In this document: in pieces, positions 53,490 to 62,149 of the stretch
How the letters are laid out: the number at the start of each line of letters is the position of its first letter
How positions within the stretch are numbered: the stretch's first letter is position 1
DNA from: Candidatus Brocadia sp.
GTDB lineage: Bacteria; Planctomycetota; Brocadiia; Brocadiales; Brocadiaceae
Length of the DNA stretch: 64,000 nucleotides
Assembly (NCBI GenBank): GCA_021646415.1
Contig: SOEU01000002.1
Coordinates: 124,001-188,000, forward strand
Reading direction: 5' to 3'
The notes under the pieces: model-generated
What the model saw: only the letters and a program-made list of their open reading frames with translations
What the model was told of the DNA's origin: nothing
Databases searched by the model: none
Translations under genes and position numbers: made by a program

Positions 53490-53948
53490 ATGAAACTATC
53501 TAAAAAAAGTGATTATGCCTTACGCGCGATGATCTATCTTTCCATGAATTACAAAAATGGTGCTGTGCAGATCAAAGAAATTTCTTCAAAGGAAAAGATT
53601 CCGCAAAAATTTTTAGAAAACATCCTTCTTACCCTGAGGAAAGTAGGCATACTCAATAGCAAGATAGGTCTTAAAGGCGGTTATGAACTGGCAAGGTCGC
53701 CTGATTTGATTACATTAGGGGAAGTGATTCGCGTGCTTGATGGGGCAATTGCACCAGTAGACTGTGTGAGTAAAATATCTTACAAGCCATGTTCGGAAGA
53801 AGTTACCTGTGTTATACGGGGTGTGATGATGGACATTCGGAACGCAATTGCAGACGTGCTGGACACAATGACTTTTGCTGATATGTGTAAGCGTGTTAGG
53901 GATTCACTGGAAAAAAGAACGAATGACGTACTAACGTACTCGATATAG
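53490..53948 (+). CDS. Rrf2-family transcriptional regulator with a Cys triad
   Basis: A 152-residue winged-helix regulator, MKLSKKSDYALRAMIYLS at the start. Residues C92, C101 and C107 (CX8CX5C) occupy the region where IscR, NsrR and RsrR bind an Fe-S cluster; C133 is a fourth Cys. It therefore probably senses Fe-S status, NO or redox. It lies 72 nt upstream of a sulfonate/nitrate-type ABC transporter, which it likely controls. CymR, a Cys-poor Rrf2 member controlling sulfur uptake, is a functional parallel. Confidence 0.88.
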   Translation: MKLSKKSDYALRAMIYLSMNYKNGAVQIKEISSKEKIPQKFLENILLTLRKVGILNSKIGLKGGYELARSPDLITLGEVIRVLDGAIAPVDCVSKISYKPCSEEVTCVIRGVMMDIRNAIADVLDTMTFADMCKRVRDSLEKRTNDVLTYSI

Positions 53949-54020
53949 TAAATAAATTTTTTTAATTAAATATCTATTAAAACGATAGAATTTGTTGTAG
54001 TTTGTTGAGACTTCCAAAAA

Positions 54021-55061
54021 ATGGCAAATATTTTGAGAATCTGGGGTAGTTTGTTACTCCTGTTTTTTTTAATTGTTACGGGCGGTGCCTGTTCAAGGAA
54101 GATAAACGACTCTACGATTCGGGTAGGATATTTTCCGAATATCACCCATGCACAGGCCGTCGTTGGGATGGCCGATGGTACCTTTGCGGCATATCTTGGC
54201 CCTCAGATCAAGATAAAGTCAACCTTGTTTAATGCAGGACCATCTATCATTGAGGCCGTGTTTTCCGGAGATATAGACATTGCATATGTTGGACCTAGTC
54301 CTGCTATAAACGGGTATGTGCGGTCAGGTGGCAGGGCATTCAAAGTGATTTCTGGTGTGGCAAGTGGTGGTGCGTTATTTGTGGTAAGACCTGACTCTGC
54401 TATAAAAAAGGATACGGATCTTTCCGGGAAGAGGATTGCAACGCCGCAGCTTGGGAACACACAGGATATTGCCCTTCGGGGATATATCAGAAATTGTGGC
54501 TTGAAGCCAAAGGAAAATGGTGGAACGGTTAATATCCTTCCCTTGCGTAATCCTGATATTTTCAACCTTTTCATGAGAAAACAAATTGACGGTGCCTGGG
54601 TTCCGGAACCGTGGGGAACAAGACTTATTAAGCAGGCAGGTGGAGAGGTTTTTTTTGATGAAAGAACATTATGGAAAGATGGCCAGTTTAGTTCAACACT
54701 GGTGATTGTTGGAACAAATTTTTTGGAAAAACATCCCGATTGGGTCAGGCGGTGGTTGGCAGCCCATGTTAAAATAACCCGCTGGATTAACCGGCATTCC
54801 AGAAAGGCGAAGATAGTTGTTTGTGACCAGATTGAGGCACTTTCGGGAGTTAATCTCCCGAAAGAAATCATTGATGATGCCTTCTTGCGGTTTGAGATTA
54901 CGTATGATCCTGTTGTCCCGTCGCTCTTTTCTTATGCAGAAATGGCGTATCATGCAGGTTTTTTGGGTGAACAAATGCCCGACTTATCAGGGCTGGTTGA
55001 CTTGCGGTTACTCAATGAGGTACTCAGTGAGAGGTCATTACCTCTGGTAAGTGAACAATAG
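54021..55061 (+). CDS. substrate-binding lipoprotein of a sulfonate/nitrate/taurine-type ABC transporter
   Basis: A 346-residue SsuA/TauA/NrtA-superfamily protein with a signal peptide and lipobox TGGAC (Cys24), then two lobes: RVGYFPNITHAQAVVGMADG, DIAYVGPSPAINGYVR, KRIATPQLGNTQDIALR, DGAWVPEPWGTRL. In the family this layout binds sulfonates, taurine, nitrate or pyrimidine precursors. The TPQLGNTQ and VPEPWG motifs are shared among them, so the substrate cannot be fixed. It heads a three-gene transporter set. Confidence 0.9.
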   Translation: MANILRIWGSLLLLFFLIVTGGACSRKINDSTIRVGYFPNITHAQAVVGMADGTFAAYLGPQIKIKSTLFNAGPSIIEAVFSGDIDIAYVGPSPAINGYVRSGGRAFKVISGVASGGALFVVRPDSAIKKDTDLSGKRIATPQLGNTQDIALRGYIRNCGLKPKENGGTVNILPLRNPDIFNLFMRKQIDGAWVPEPWGTRLIKQAGGEVFFDERTLWKDGQFSSTLVIVGTNFLEKHPDWVRRWLAAHVKITRWINRHSRKAKIVVCDQIEALSGVNLPKEIIDDAFLRFEITYDPVVPSLFSYAEMAYHAGFLGEQMPDLSGLVDLRLLNEVLSERSLPLVSEQ

Positions 55062-55195
55062 ATAATTGAATTATAAGGAATTTTCATTTTAATTAGGCTG
55101 TTTGAGGGAGGCACGGGCAAAATCCTGTCCCTGTAAGTTTTGAACAGGGATTGTTTGTCCGTGTTTAACTTAAGGCTTTTTGGAGGTGGTAAACG

Positions 55196-56137
55196 ATGTC
55201 AGAAAGCGTAGGAATTGAAAGTCTGCTGGTATTGGATCATGAAAGAGTTGATACCAAACTAGAAACATCCAGGGCGGATGGCGAAAAGCCAAATTTACGC
55301 ATTCAGCACGTATCTAAATCATTTCAGTCAAAAAATGGAAGTGTTTATGTACTGGAGGACATAAATCTCGAAATCAAACAGGGGGAATTTGTATGTTTGG
55401 TTGGACCTTCTGGATGCGGGAAGACTACTCTTATGAACATCGTTGCAGGGCTTGAAAATGCAGATTCCGGAGAGGTATGGGCTAATGGTCGTAGGGTCAG
55501 TGGTGCCGGGACGGATCGGGTTGTTATATTTCAGGAAGCAGCCCTTTTCCCCTGGCTCAATGTGATAAAGAATGTTGAATTTGGTTTAAAATTAAAGGGT
55601 ATGAATGGCAGGGAGCGAAGAAATATTGCCCTTGAGTATCTCAAAATGGTTCATTTGACAAAATTTCAGAATGCTCATGTACATGAACTGTCTGGTGGAA
55701 TGAAGCAGCGAGTAGCAATAGCCAGGGCACTTGCGATGAATCCGGAGATGCTTTTGATGGATGAGCCCTTCTCTGCACTGGATGCACAGACGAGGTGGAT
55801 ACTCCATTTTGAGCTGCAGAATATATGGATGAAGACAAAGAAGACGATCCTGTTTGTTACCCACAATATTCGCGAAGCGGTATGTTTGGCGGATCGCATC
55901 TTTATCCTTTCTACTTCGCCAGGCAAGATCAAGAAGGAGTTTTTCGTTGATTTACCGAGACCCCGTGATGACAATGATGTGCATGTGGCAGAATACTCCA
56001 CAAGAATCATGAAAGAGCTAAAGGCCGAGATCGATAAGGTTGTGAAATGTGAGATGGATGCGGATTCGTGCATAGAGTGTGATATAAAATGTACAACGGA
56101 AGTGCCTGCAAAGACAGATATTGGAGGAGGGATTTGA
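55196..56137 (+). CDS. SsuB/TauB-type ABC ATPase with a Cys-rich C-terminal tail
   Basis: The 313-residue ATPase has Walker A GPSGCGKT (70-77), the FQEAALFPWLNV Q-loop, signature LSGGMKQR, Walker B MLLMDEPFSALD and switch VTHNIREAV. Two additions are unusual: about 32 extra residues before the ABC domain and a C-terminal tail with C285, C292, C295 and C299 (CX6CX2CX3C), which could bind an Fe-S cluster or zinc and regulate transport. TGGAGGTGG precedes ATG 55196. The permease gene follows 3 nt later. Confidence 0.92.
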   Translation: MSESVGIESLLVLDHERVDTKLETSRADGEKPNLRIQHVSKSFQSKNGSVYVLEDINLEIKQGEFVCLVGPSGCGKTTLMNIVAGLENADSGEVWANGRRVSGAGTDRVVIFQEAALFPWLNVIKNVEFGLKLKGMNGRERRNIALEYLKMVHLTKFQNAHVHELSGGMKQRVAIARALAMNPEMLLMDEPFSALDAQTRWILHFELQNIWMKTKKTILFVTHNIREAVCLADRIFILSTSPGKIKKEFFVDLPRPRDDNDVHVAEYSTRIMKELKAEIDKVVKCEMDADSCIECDIKCTTEVPAKTDIGGGI

Positions 56138-56140
56138 GAA

Positions 56141-56899
56141 ATGTATAGTATACTGAAAAGGGTCATATTTTTTATCCTTCTTATAGGCCTCTGGGAACTG
56201 TTGTTTCGATGGGGGGTCTGGCCAGAATATATCCTTCCTTCTCCTGTTTCAGTATGTAAGACATTGGCCCGCAGGTTTCAAGATCAGAGCCTTCTCATTG
56301 GGATAGCGATTAGCATGAAAAGAATTGCCATTGGTTATGGAATTTCTATTGGTAGTGGCATTTTTCTGGGTTTGCTTATTGGCAGATTCCGGATTTTTGA
56401 AGAGACACTTGGTTCTCTGATTTCTGGTTTACAAACATTGCCGACCATTTGCTGGTTGCCCCTCGCCTTGCTTTGGTTTGGTTTGAACGACAGGGCAATC
56501 ATATTTCTGGTTTTTATGGGTGCCGTGCTTTCTATTACGATTGCAACAGATGCGGGGGTTAAAAGTGTGCCGTCACTTTATATTCGTGCTGCAAAGACCA
56601 TGGGGGCAAAAGGATTGAAGTTATATCTCGAAGTGATTATTCCGGCTGCCCTCCCGCACATCATTATAGGGATGAAGCAGGGTTGGTCTTTTGCCTGGCG
56701 TTCGTTAATGGCCGGTGAATTATTAATCGTATGCCTGGGGTTGGGACATCTTTTGATGATCGGACGAGAATTAAATGACATGAGCCAGGTCATTGCCGTA
56801 ATGCTGGTAATTATTATGATCGGTATCTTAGTTGACCGGCTGTTTTTCATGAAAGTGGAAAGGCGCATACGCGAACGTTGGGGTTTGGTCAAATCTTAA
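56141..56899 (+). CDS. SsuC/TauC-type ABC transporter permease
   Basis: A 252-residue permease with about six helices and the EAA-like loop YIRAAKTMGAKGLKLYLEVI (about 146-165). The GLQTLPTICWLPLALLWFGL segment is typical of the sulfonate/nitrate/taurine group. GGAGGAGG precedes ATG 56141. It completes the binding protein-ATPase-permease set; a 12-bp inverted repeat follows. Confidence 0.92.
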   Translation: MYSILKRVIFFILLIGLWELLFRWGVWPEYILPSPVSVCKTLARRFQDQSLLIGIAISMKRIAIGYGISIGSGIFLGLLIGRFRIFEETLGSLISGLQTLPTICWLPLALLWFGLNDRAIIFLVFMGAVLSITIATDAGVKSVPSLYIRAAKTMGAKGLKLYLEVIIPAALPHIIIGMKQGWSFAWRSLMAGELLIVCLGLGHLLMIGRELNDMSQVIAVMLVIIMIGILVDRLFFMKVERRIRERWGLVKS

Positions 56900-56908
56900 G
56901 GAAGATTT

Positions 56909-56950
56909 TTCGACTCCGCTTGGAATGATGTTACACTGAGCGGAGTCGAA
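56909..56950. repeat. inverted repeat TTCGACTCCGCT...AGCGGAGTCGAA
   Basis: Arms 56909-56920 and 56939-56950 are perfectly complementary with an 18-nt loop. It lies between two converging genes (permease and glutaredoxin-like). Read on the minus strand it is followed by GAAAAA rather than a T-run; on the plus strand there is none. Probably a dispersed hairpin element. Confidence 0.6.
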
Positions 56951-56992
56951 GTGTGACGAAAGGTCTCAACATCGAAATTCCTCAATAGGGCA

Positions 56993-57184
56993 TTAGATAT
57001 TAACCTCAACGGGTAGTTCCATATTTTGCATTGAAGCCTGTACTAGTGCCTCCTGGTCGATTTCATCTTCAGGCTGCTTTATCCGGTCTGCATTCCTTTC
57101 GATAAACTGCACCCCTTCAGTCCTATATTTCTTCTTTAAAGACTCACATTTTGGACAGTCAGGTGCTGTGTATATATATTTCAT
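56993..57184 (-). CDS. small glutaredoxin-like thiol protein
   Basis: A 63-residue product with the N-terminal active-site-like C10-PK-C13 (YTAPDCPKCESLKKKY), a beta-alpha-beta start as in glutaredoxins (VQFIERNADRI), and an Asp/Glu-rich middle with a final LPVEVNI, matching the cis-Pro region LPV of the fold. Short for a glutaredoxin (about 75-85) but in range for minimal ones. Role: thiol-disulfide exchange or metal/redox sensing, unspecified. Confidence 0.75.
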   Translation of the reverse strand: MKYIYTAPDCPKCESLKKKYRTEGVQFIERNADRIKQPEDEIDQEALVQASMQNMELPVEVNI

Positions 57185-57397
57185 TCAATATTCTCCTTAA
57201 AGTACAACAAAAGTATTTCTGAAAGCAAAAATCAGTGTCGCTATTTTACTAAAAGGGACGATTCTTTCAAGAGTAATTTTCTCTGGGTTGCATGTCATTC
57301 ACGGTGGCCGATTCTTGAGATAATTATTTGACTGGATAAATCCTATGTGTTATATTTCACGAAAAATTTCGAAAAAAATTTCGAAAGGATAAATTTT

Positions 57398-57682
57398 ATG
57401 CGATTTATTGGATTACTTATTGCTGCGGCTGTGGCTGTTTGGGTGTACACGGATGCAAAAAAGAGAGGGTACAAGACACTTGCAGCTACTGGCTGGATGC
57501 TTGGTGTTTTTTTGCTGATGATTGTCTTTTTACCTATGTATTTGATTATGAGGACAAAGCAGACCAAGCAGGTAGAAATCTTAACACCGTGTAAATACTG
57601 TGGGAAATATTACGAGGGTACGCCTTTGTATTGCCCTAATTGCGGGCATAAAGTGGGTGGGTATTCATTTAAAGAGGAATAA
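57398..57682 (+). CDS. membrane protein with a C-terminal zinc ribbon
   Basis: A 94-residue product from ATG 57398 (GAAAGG upstream; the frame opens earlier but the extra residues are low-complexity). Two helices (about 3-18 and 31-51) are followed by C65-x2-C68 and C79-x2-C82, a zinc-ribbon of the double-Cys type (CKYCGKYYEGTPLYCPNCGH). Likely inner membrane with the ribbon in the cytoplasm. It lies 3 nt before the YqeY-like gene. Function unknown. Confidence 0.75.
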   Translation: MRFIGLLIAAAVAVWVYTDAKKRGYKTLAATGWMLGVFLLMIVFLPMYLIMRTKQTKQVEILTPCKYCGKYYEGTPLYCPNCGHKVGGYSFKEE

Positions 57683-57685
57683 GCT

Positions 57686-58126
57686 ATGAATTTAAAAGAA
57701 CGGGTAACGGAAGAATTAAAAAGTGCTATGAAGGCACAGGATAAATTGCGGACGTCGGTACTGCGTATGATGCTTGCCGATATCAAGATTGCAGATACAT
57801 CGGGTAAACCAAAGGATCAGATCGACTATGTCGAGGTCGTTCGCGGGTATTATAAGAAACTCAAGAAGACTCGAGAAGAATATGAAAGACTACAGTTGCC
57901 GGACAAAGTAAAGGAGTTGGATGGAGAGATTGCAATTGTCGAGGAATACTTGCCAAAACAATTGTCAGATGACGAAATTAAAAAAATTGTTAACGAAGTC
58001 ATTGAAACGAATAAATTTACTGTTAAAGAAATGGGTGCTGCAATGAAACTGATTATGAGCAAATATGGCAGCTCGCTGGATGGGAAAAAGGTACAAATGT
58101 ACTTAAAAGAAAACCTGAAAGGTTGA
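57686..58126 (+). CDS. GatB/YqeY domain protein
   Basis: A 146-residue YqeY-family protein: NLKERVTEELKSAMKAQDKL, VLRMMLADIK, IVEEYLPKQLSDDEI and MGAAMKLIMSKYGSSLDGK. The family resembles the tail domain of the GatB amidotransferase subunit but has no proven function of its own; a tRNA-related role is often assumed. Length is normal. It lies between the zinc-ribbon protein and the PilZ protein with short gaps, so the three may form an operon. Confidence 0.93.
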   Translation: MNLKERVTEELKSAMKAQDKLRTSVLRMMLADIKIADTSGKPKDQIDYVEVVRGYYKKLKKTREEYERLQLPDKVKELDGEIAIVEEYLPKQLSDDEIKKIVNEVIETNKFTVKEMGAAMKLIMSKYGSSLDGKKVQMYLKENLKG

Positions 58127-58147
58127 TGAAATTTTCCATAAAATGCT

Positions 58148-59443
58148 ATGTACAACGAACCCTGGAAAGAACCCCTTCTGGAATTATCAGTTGATGAGCT
58201 TAAGACGGCTCAAAGCTTCATATCGGAATTGATTCAGACATTGGAGGTCTTACGGGAATCGAAGGCAGAGCCGATTGTAATCTTTCCACCCGAGAAGAAT
58301 ATCAATATTGATGAGCGTCGCGCTGATAAACGATTTAATATAGAAATTGAAGGGGTTTGTTCCATTGTTGAAAGAGGAGTGTCTGAGATATTCCCGGATA
58401 TACCGATTCGTATAAAGGATATTTCCAAACATGGGATTCGGTTTGTTATCGGTCAACCTTTAATGCCGTCCGACATTTTAATAATAAAATTTTATCTGTC
58501 TTCTATAAAGACCTCGGGACAGCTTTATAAAAATCCTCAGAAAAAAATTTATGTGGAAGTAAGGAGGGTATTTGAGTCCATGACATCTACAGGTATTAAA
58601 TACGAGATTGGTGCTCAATCTATTGAAAGTGAGAGAGTCACCGAGTTAATTAAAGAGGAAGAGAAGTATACCCTTATAAACAAGCAATTGGACGCGAAGG
58701 GTGACGTAAAGATATTAATCGTATCCATGAAAGAGGCATGGTCCAAATATCTGGAGAAAATATTGCTAAAACAGGGATACATTGTTTATGAGGCCAATAA
58801 AAAGCAGCAGGCTATTGCACTATTACGAAAGAACAAATGTGACATTGTTGTCTCGGACTTCGATACCGTCAGGATTCAAGAATTTGAGTTATTAAAGGAC
58901 ATTCGGGATGAGTTTCCTGATATGGGGTCAATTGTTGAAATAGAGACTATTGAAGATTGGATGCATATTTTGTCTTTTGGGGTAAGCGATTACCTGACAA
59001 AAAATTTCAGCGACAGGGAATTCAATATTATTATTGAATCGGTGCATAGAAAATTATTATACAAAAGTATGTTCGGCAGTTACTTCAGAAAGAGGCAGCA
59101 GTCCAGCCAGAATGTACTGGTACTGAGCGGGAATGAGGTTTTCAAAAAAGTTCTTTGCAACGCATCCAAAGAAAAGGGTTTAAGGTTGTATTTTGTTAAT
59201 GTCGAAGAACATGCAACTGCTACTCTGAAGAGATATAAAATTGATTTTGTTCTTGTGGATACCGATGTTACGGGTTTAGATGGATGCCGATTCCTTACGA
59301 CCGTAAAAAAGAATTTTCCCCATATTATGACCATCGTGGCTTCTAAAAATCTTCAGAAACGGTGTGATTTTTTGGTGAGTGGCGCTGACTGCTTTCTCGT
59401 TGAGCCGATTGCAGCAAAGGAAATACTCTCACTTGTGGGTTGA
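58148..59443 (+). CDS. PilZ protein with two degenerate receiver-like domains
   Basis: A 431-residue regulator. Residues about 55-165 form a PilZ domain with the c-di-GMP motifs R58-xxx-R62 and D91-I-S93-K-H-G96. Two receiver-like domains follow: about 185-300 (KILIVSMKEAW, VVSDFDTV, DYLTKNF) and about 318-430 (VLVLSGNEVF, VLVDTDVTGLDG, FLVEPIA). Both lack the N-terminal acidic pair and the second has Glu for the conserved Lys, so phosphorylation is doubtful. It probably reads c-di-GMP and acts by protein contacts. Its N-terminus has a short helical segment of its own. Confidence 0.85.
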   Translation: MYNEPWKEPLLELSVDELKTAQSFISELIQTLEVLRESKAEPIVIFPPEKNINIDERRADKRFNIEIEGVCSIVERGVSEIFPDIPIRIKDISKHGIRFVIGQPLMPSDILIIKFYLSSIKTSGQLYKNPQKKIYVEVRRVFESMTSTGIKYEIGAQSIESERVTELIKEEEKYTLINKQLDAKGDVKILIVSMKEAWSKYLEKILLKQGYIVYEANKKQQAIALLRKNKCDIVVSDFDTVRIQEFELLKDIRDEFPDMGSIVEIETIEDWMHILSFGVSDYLTKNFSDREFNIIIESVHRKLLYKSMFGSYFRKRQQSSQNVLVLSGNEVFKKVLCNASKEKGLRLYFVNVEEHATATLKRYKIDFVLVDTDVTGLDGCRFLTTVKKNFPHIMTIVASKNLQKRCDFLVSGADCFLVEPIAAKEILSLVG

Positions 59444-59506
59444 TGATGTCTCTCGCTCTACACAGCCACAGCATTATTTTGTTAAAAATAACAAAGCGGG
59501 AAATCT

Positions 59507-62149
59507 ATGGCGCGAAAAAAGAATACAGGATCGAATTCGAAACCCATCGAACAGTATGAACACAAAGATAAAAAGCGACTCAACAACCCGCCCGTAGGCC
59601 TGGTGGATGCACACACCGATAATGGCGGGCAAAAAAAGAAAAAATACCAATACGACCCTCACCTTGACCCGCAACTGCAATGGGCAGGCAAGGCAGAGCA
59701 TACCAGCTTTGAAGTACCTACCGTAAGCCTGCATGTGCACGAACGCTTAGATCCGCGGCGAATAATTGAAACCGTAAAAATGTCCCCCGCTGGCGGGGGT
59801 GCAGGGGGTGGACGGCAACTGAGTTTGTTTGAAGATCACAAGAAACCCCTGCGTGAAGCCATTGAGTTTTACAAACACAAAGAAGATTGGAGCAATCGTC
59901 TCGTAGCGGGCGATAGTCTGCTCGTGATGAACTCTTTGCTGGAAAAAGAAGGCATGGGCGGCAAGGTGCAGATGATGTATTTCGACCCGCCTTACGGTAT
60001 TAAATATGGTAGCAACTTTCAGCCCTTTGTGAACAAGCGGGATGTGAAAGACGGCAAGGATGAAGACCTTACAGCCGAACCGGAAATGATAAAAGCCTTT
60101 CGCGACACTTGGGAACTGGGCATACACAGCTACCTTACCTATTTGCGTGACCGTTTGCTTTTAGCCAGAGAACTGCTGCACGAAAGTGGCAGCATCTTTG
60201 TGCAGATCAGTGATGAGAATGTCCATCATGTGAGGGAATTGATGGATGAAGTGTTTGGCACTGATAATTTTCTTTCAATTATATGTTTCTCAAAAGCAGC
60301 TGGTGGTTTAAGAGCGGTAAATCGGGTAGGTAATACCTTGGATTATATTATTTGGTATGCTAAAGATGTATCATCTATTAAATACAGACCTCTATACGAG
60401 AAAAAGGATGACCCAATTCAATCTGGATATACAATGCTTGAAAAAGAAAATGGTGACAGGCGTCCAATGACTGTTGAGGAAAAAAATAAATCAATACCTC
60501 TACCAAAGGGGTCTAAACCATTTATGACAGTATTGATGACCAAACCTGGGCCAGGTTCTAAATTTAAAGTGGAGTATCAAGGTAAGACTTATGATTCTGG
60601 AAATAGATGGTGGGGAACAACTCCTGAAGGGATTCAAAATGTTATAAAAGCAAAGAGAATTACAGCGACGGGTAATAGTATCCGCTTTATCACATATTTT
60701 GATGATTTTCCTTACAGAGCTTTAACAAATCTATGGTCCGGTTTTGGGGGTGCAGCAAATCCAGTTTATGTTGTTCAAACAAATAAGGAAGTTGTCCAAC
60801 GTTGCCTCCTAATGACCACCGACCCCGGTGATCTTGTCCTCGATATCACCTGCGGTAGTGGTACAACAGCATTTGTAGCCGAGGATTGGGGGAGGCGGTG
60901 GATCACTTGCGATACTTCAAGGGTTTCCATCACACTTGCCAAGCAACGCTTAATGATGGCAAGTTTTGATTACTACGAACTGGCACATCCGAATGAAGGC
61001 GTCGGAAGCGGCTTCAAATACAAGACCGTTCCGCATATCACTTTAAAAAGCATTGCCAACAACGAACCTCCGGCACAGGAAACCTTGTATGACCAGCCGT
61101 TTATAGATAGTAAACGATTACGGGTAACCGGCCCATTCACGGTTGAGGCAGTCCCTGCACCGGTGGCGAAATCATTCGAAGAATTCCACCCCCTTAGTCC
61201 CCCGCCAGCGGGGGATACCAATGTCCCCCTCACGGAGGGGGATGCAGGGGGAGGACTTACCGCCGACACCTCGATAACCCGCACCGGTGAAACCCTTCGT
61301 CAAAGCAATTGGCGTGACGAACTGCTGCGTGCAGGTGTAAGGGCAAAAGGCGGCAAGCTGATTGAGTTTACTAGAGTAGAGCCGTTAAGCGGCACACGAT
61401 ATTTACAGGCAGAGGCAGAAACAAAACTGTCCCCCTCTGGAGGGGGTAGGGGGGAGGAGTCGCCAAAACGCGTACTGGTCTGCTTTGGCCCGGAACATGC
61501 CCCATTAGAGCAACGGATGGTGGAACTGTCATTGGAAGAAGCCATGCACCTGAAACCCAAACCACAAATGATTTTATTCTGCGCCTTCCAGTTTGATGAA
61601 GAAGCCGCAAAAGACATTGATGAAACCAACTGGCCCGGAGTTACACTCCTCAAAGCCCAAATGAATGCCGACCTGCTCACTGATGACTTAAAAAAGAAAC
61701 GCAGCAGCAACGAAAGTTTCTGGCTCATTGGTCAACCGGATGTGAGCCTCCGCAAAGTGTCCCCATCTGGTACGAACAAACAGAAAGCAATATCCCCCTC
61801 TGGAGGGGGCAAGGGGGAGGAACTCTACCAGGTCGAAGTTCATGGCTTTGATTATTACAACCCCAAAACAGGGAGAGTGGAAAGCGGCGGCAAAGGTGAC
61901 ATTGCCATGTGGATGCTCGATACCGATTACGATGGCCGCAGTCTATTCCCCTCTCAGGTATTCTTCCCCATGGCAGGAGACAAAGAAGGCTGGGCACTCT
62001 TAGCCAAGAACCTGAAAGCCGAGATTGATGAAGAAAAAATAGAGGCATTCAGAGGAACCGTATCTTTGCCTTTTATCCCGGGCAAGGCAGTGGCAGTGAA
62101 GATTATTGATGCAAGGGGGATTGAGAGTTTAAAGATTATCCGCCCCTGA
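59507..62149 (+). CDS. large site-specific DNA methyltransferase (type III Mod-like), with in-frame repeat inserts
   Basis: An 880-residue beta-class-like N6-adenine or N4-cytosine methyltransferase. Motif IV D160-PPY163 precedes motif I, LDITCGSGTTAFVAEDWG; the region between carries the target recognition part. The C-terminal third is family-specific. At least four inserts of the G-rich dispersed repeat lie in frame: codons near 59780, 61187, 61428 and 61757, encoding runs such as SPAGGGAGGG and SPSGGGKGEE. The AdoMet and catalytic motifs are untouched, so activity may be retained. The restriction partner downstream is truncated. Confidence 0.93.
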   Translation: MARKKNTGSNSKPIEQYEHKDKKRLNNPPVGLVDAHTDNGGQKKKKYQYDPHLDPQLQWAGKAEHTSFEVPTVSLHVHERLDPRRIIETVKMSPAGGGAGGGRQLSLFEDHKKPLREAIEFYKHKEDWSNRLVAGDSLLVMNSLLEKEGMGGKVQMMYFDPPYGIKYGSNFQPFVNKRDVKDGKDEDLTAEPEMIKAFRDTWELGIHSYLTYLRDRLLLARELLHESGSIFVQISDENVHHVRELMDEVFGTDNFLSIICFSKAAGGLRAVNRVGNTLDYIIWYAKDVSSIKYRPLYEKKDDPIQSGYTMLEKENGDRRPMTVEEKNKSIPLPKGSKPFMTVLMTKPGPGSKFKVEYQGKTYDSGNRWWGTTPEGIQNVIKAKRITATGNSIRFITYFDDFPYRALTNLWSGFGGAANPVYVVQTNKEVVQRCLLMTTDPGDLVLDITCGSGTTAFVAEDWGRRWITCDTSRVSITLAKQRLMMASFDYYELAHPNEGVGSGFKYKTVPHITLKSIANNEPPAQETLYDQPFIDSKRLRVTGPFTVEAVPAPVAKSFEEFHPLSPPPAGDTNVPLTEGDAGGGLTADTSITRTGETLRQSNWRDELLRAGVRAKGGKLIEFTRVEPLSGTRYLQAEAETKLSPSGGGRGEESPKRVLVCFGPEHAPLEQRMVELSLEEAMHLKPKPQMILFCAFQFDEEAAKDIDETNWPGVTLLKAQMNADLLTDDLKKKRSSNESFWLIGQPDVSLRKVSPSGTNKQKAISPSGGGKGEELYQVEVHGFDYYNPKTGRVESGGKGDIAMWMLDTDYDGRSLFPSQVFFPMAGDKEGWALLAKNLKAEIDEEKIEAFRGTVSLPFIPGKAVAVKIIDARGIESLKIIRP
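59780..59812. repeat. G-rich repeat, in frame in the methyltransferase (copy 1)
   Basis: GTCCCCCGCTGGCGGGGGTG and following G-rich bases encode residues about 92-102 (SPAGGGAGGG). Confidence 0.8.
61187..61259. repeat. G-rich repeat, in frame in the methyltransferase (copy 2, double)
   Basis: Two units, CCCCCGCCAGCGGGGGAT (inverted orientation) and GTCCCCCTCACGGAGGGGGA, are joined and encode a Pro/Gly-rich stretch in the C-terminal third. Confidence 0.8.
61428..61460. repeat. G-rich repeat, in frame in the methyltransferase (copy 3)
   Basis: TGTCCCCCTCTGGAGGGGGT and AGGGGGGAGGAG encode LSPSGGGRGEES. Confidence 0.8.
61757..61822. repeat. G-rich repeat, in frame in the methyltransferase (copy 4, partial plus full)
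   Basis: A partial unit GTGTCCCCATCTGGTACGAA leads into TATCCCCCTCTGGAGGGGGC with AAGGGGGAGGAA, encoding SPSGTNKQKA and SPSGGGKGEE. Confidence 0.8.

Noticed and set aside
53949-54020. Riboswitch in the leader of the transporter genes
   Set aside because: The leader is only about 70 nt, AT-rich, and shows no S-box, TPP or cobalamin signature.
54203-54871. 222-codon minus-strand frame opposite the substrate-binding protein
   Set aside because: The plus-strand gene has a lipobox and family motifs and belongs to a transporter set; the antisense frame shows none.
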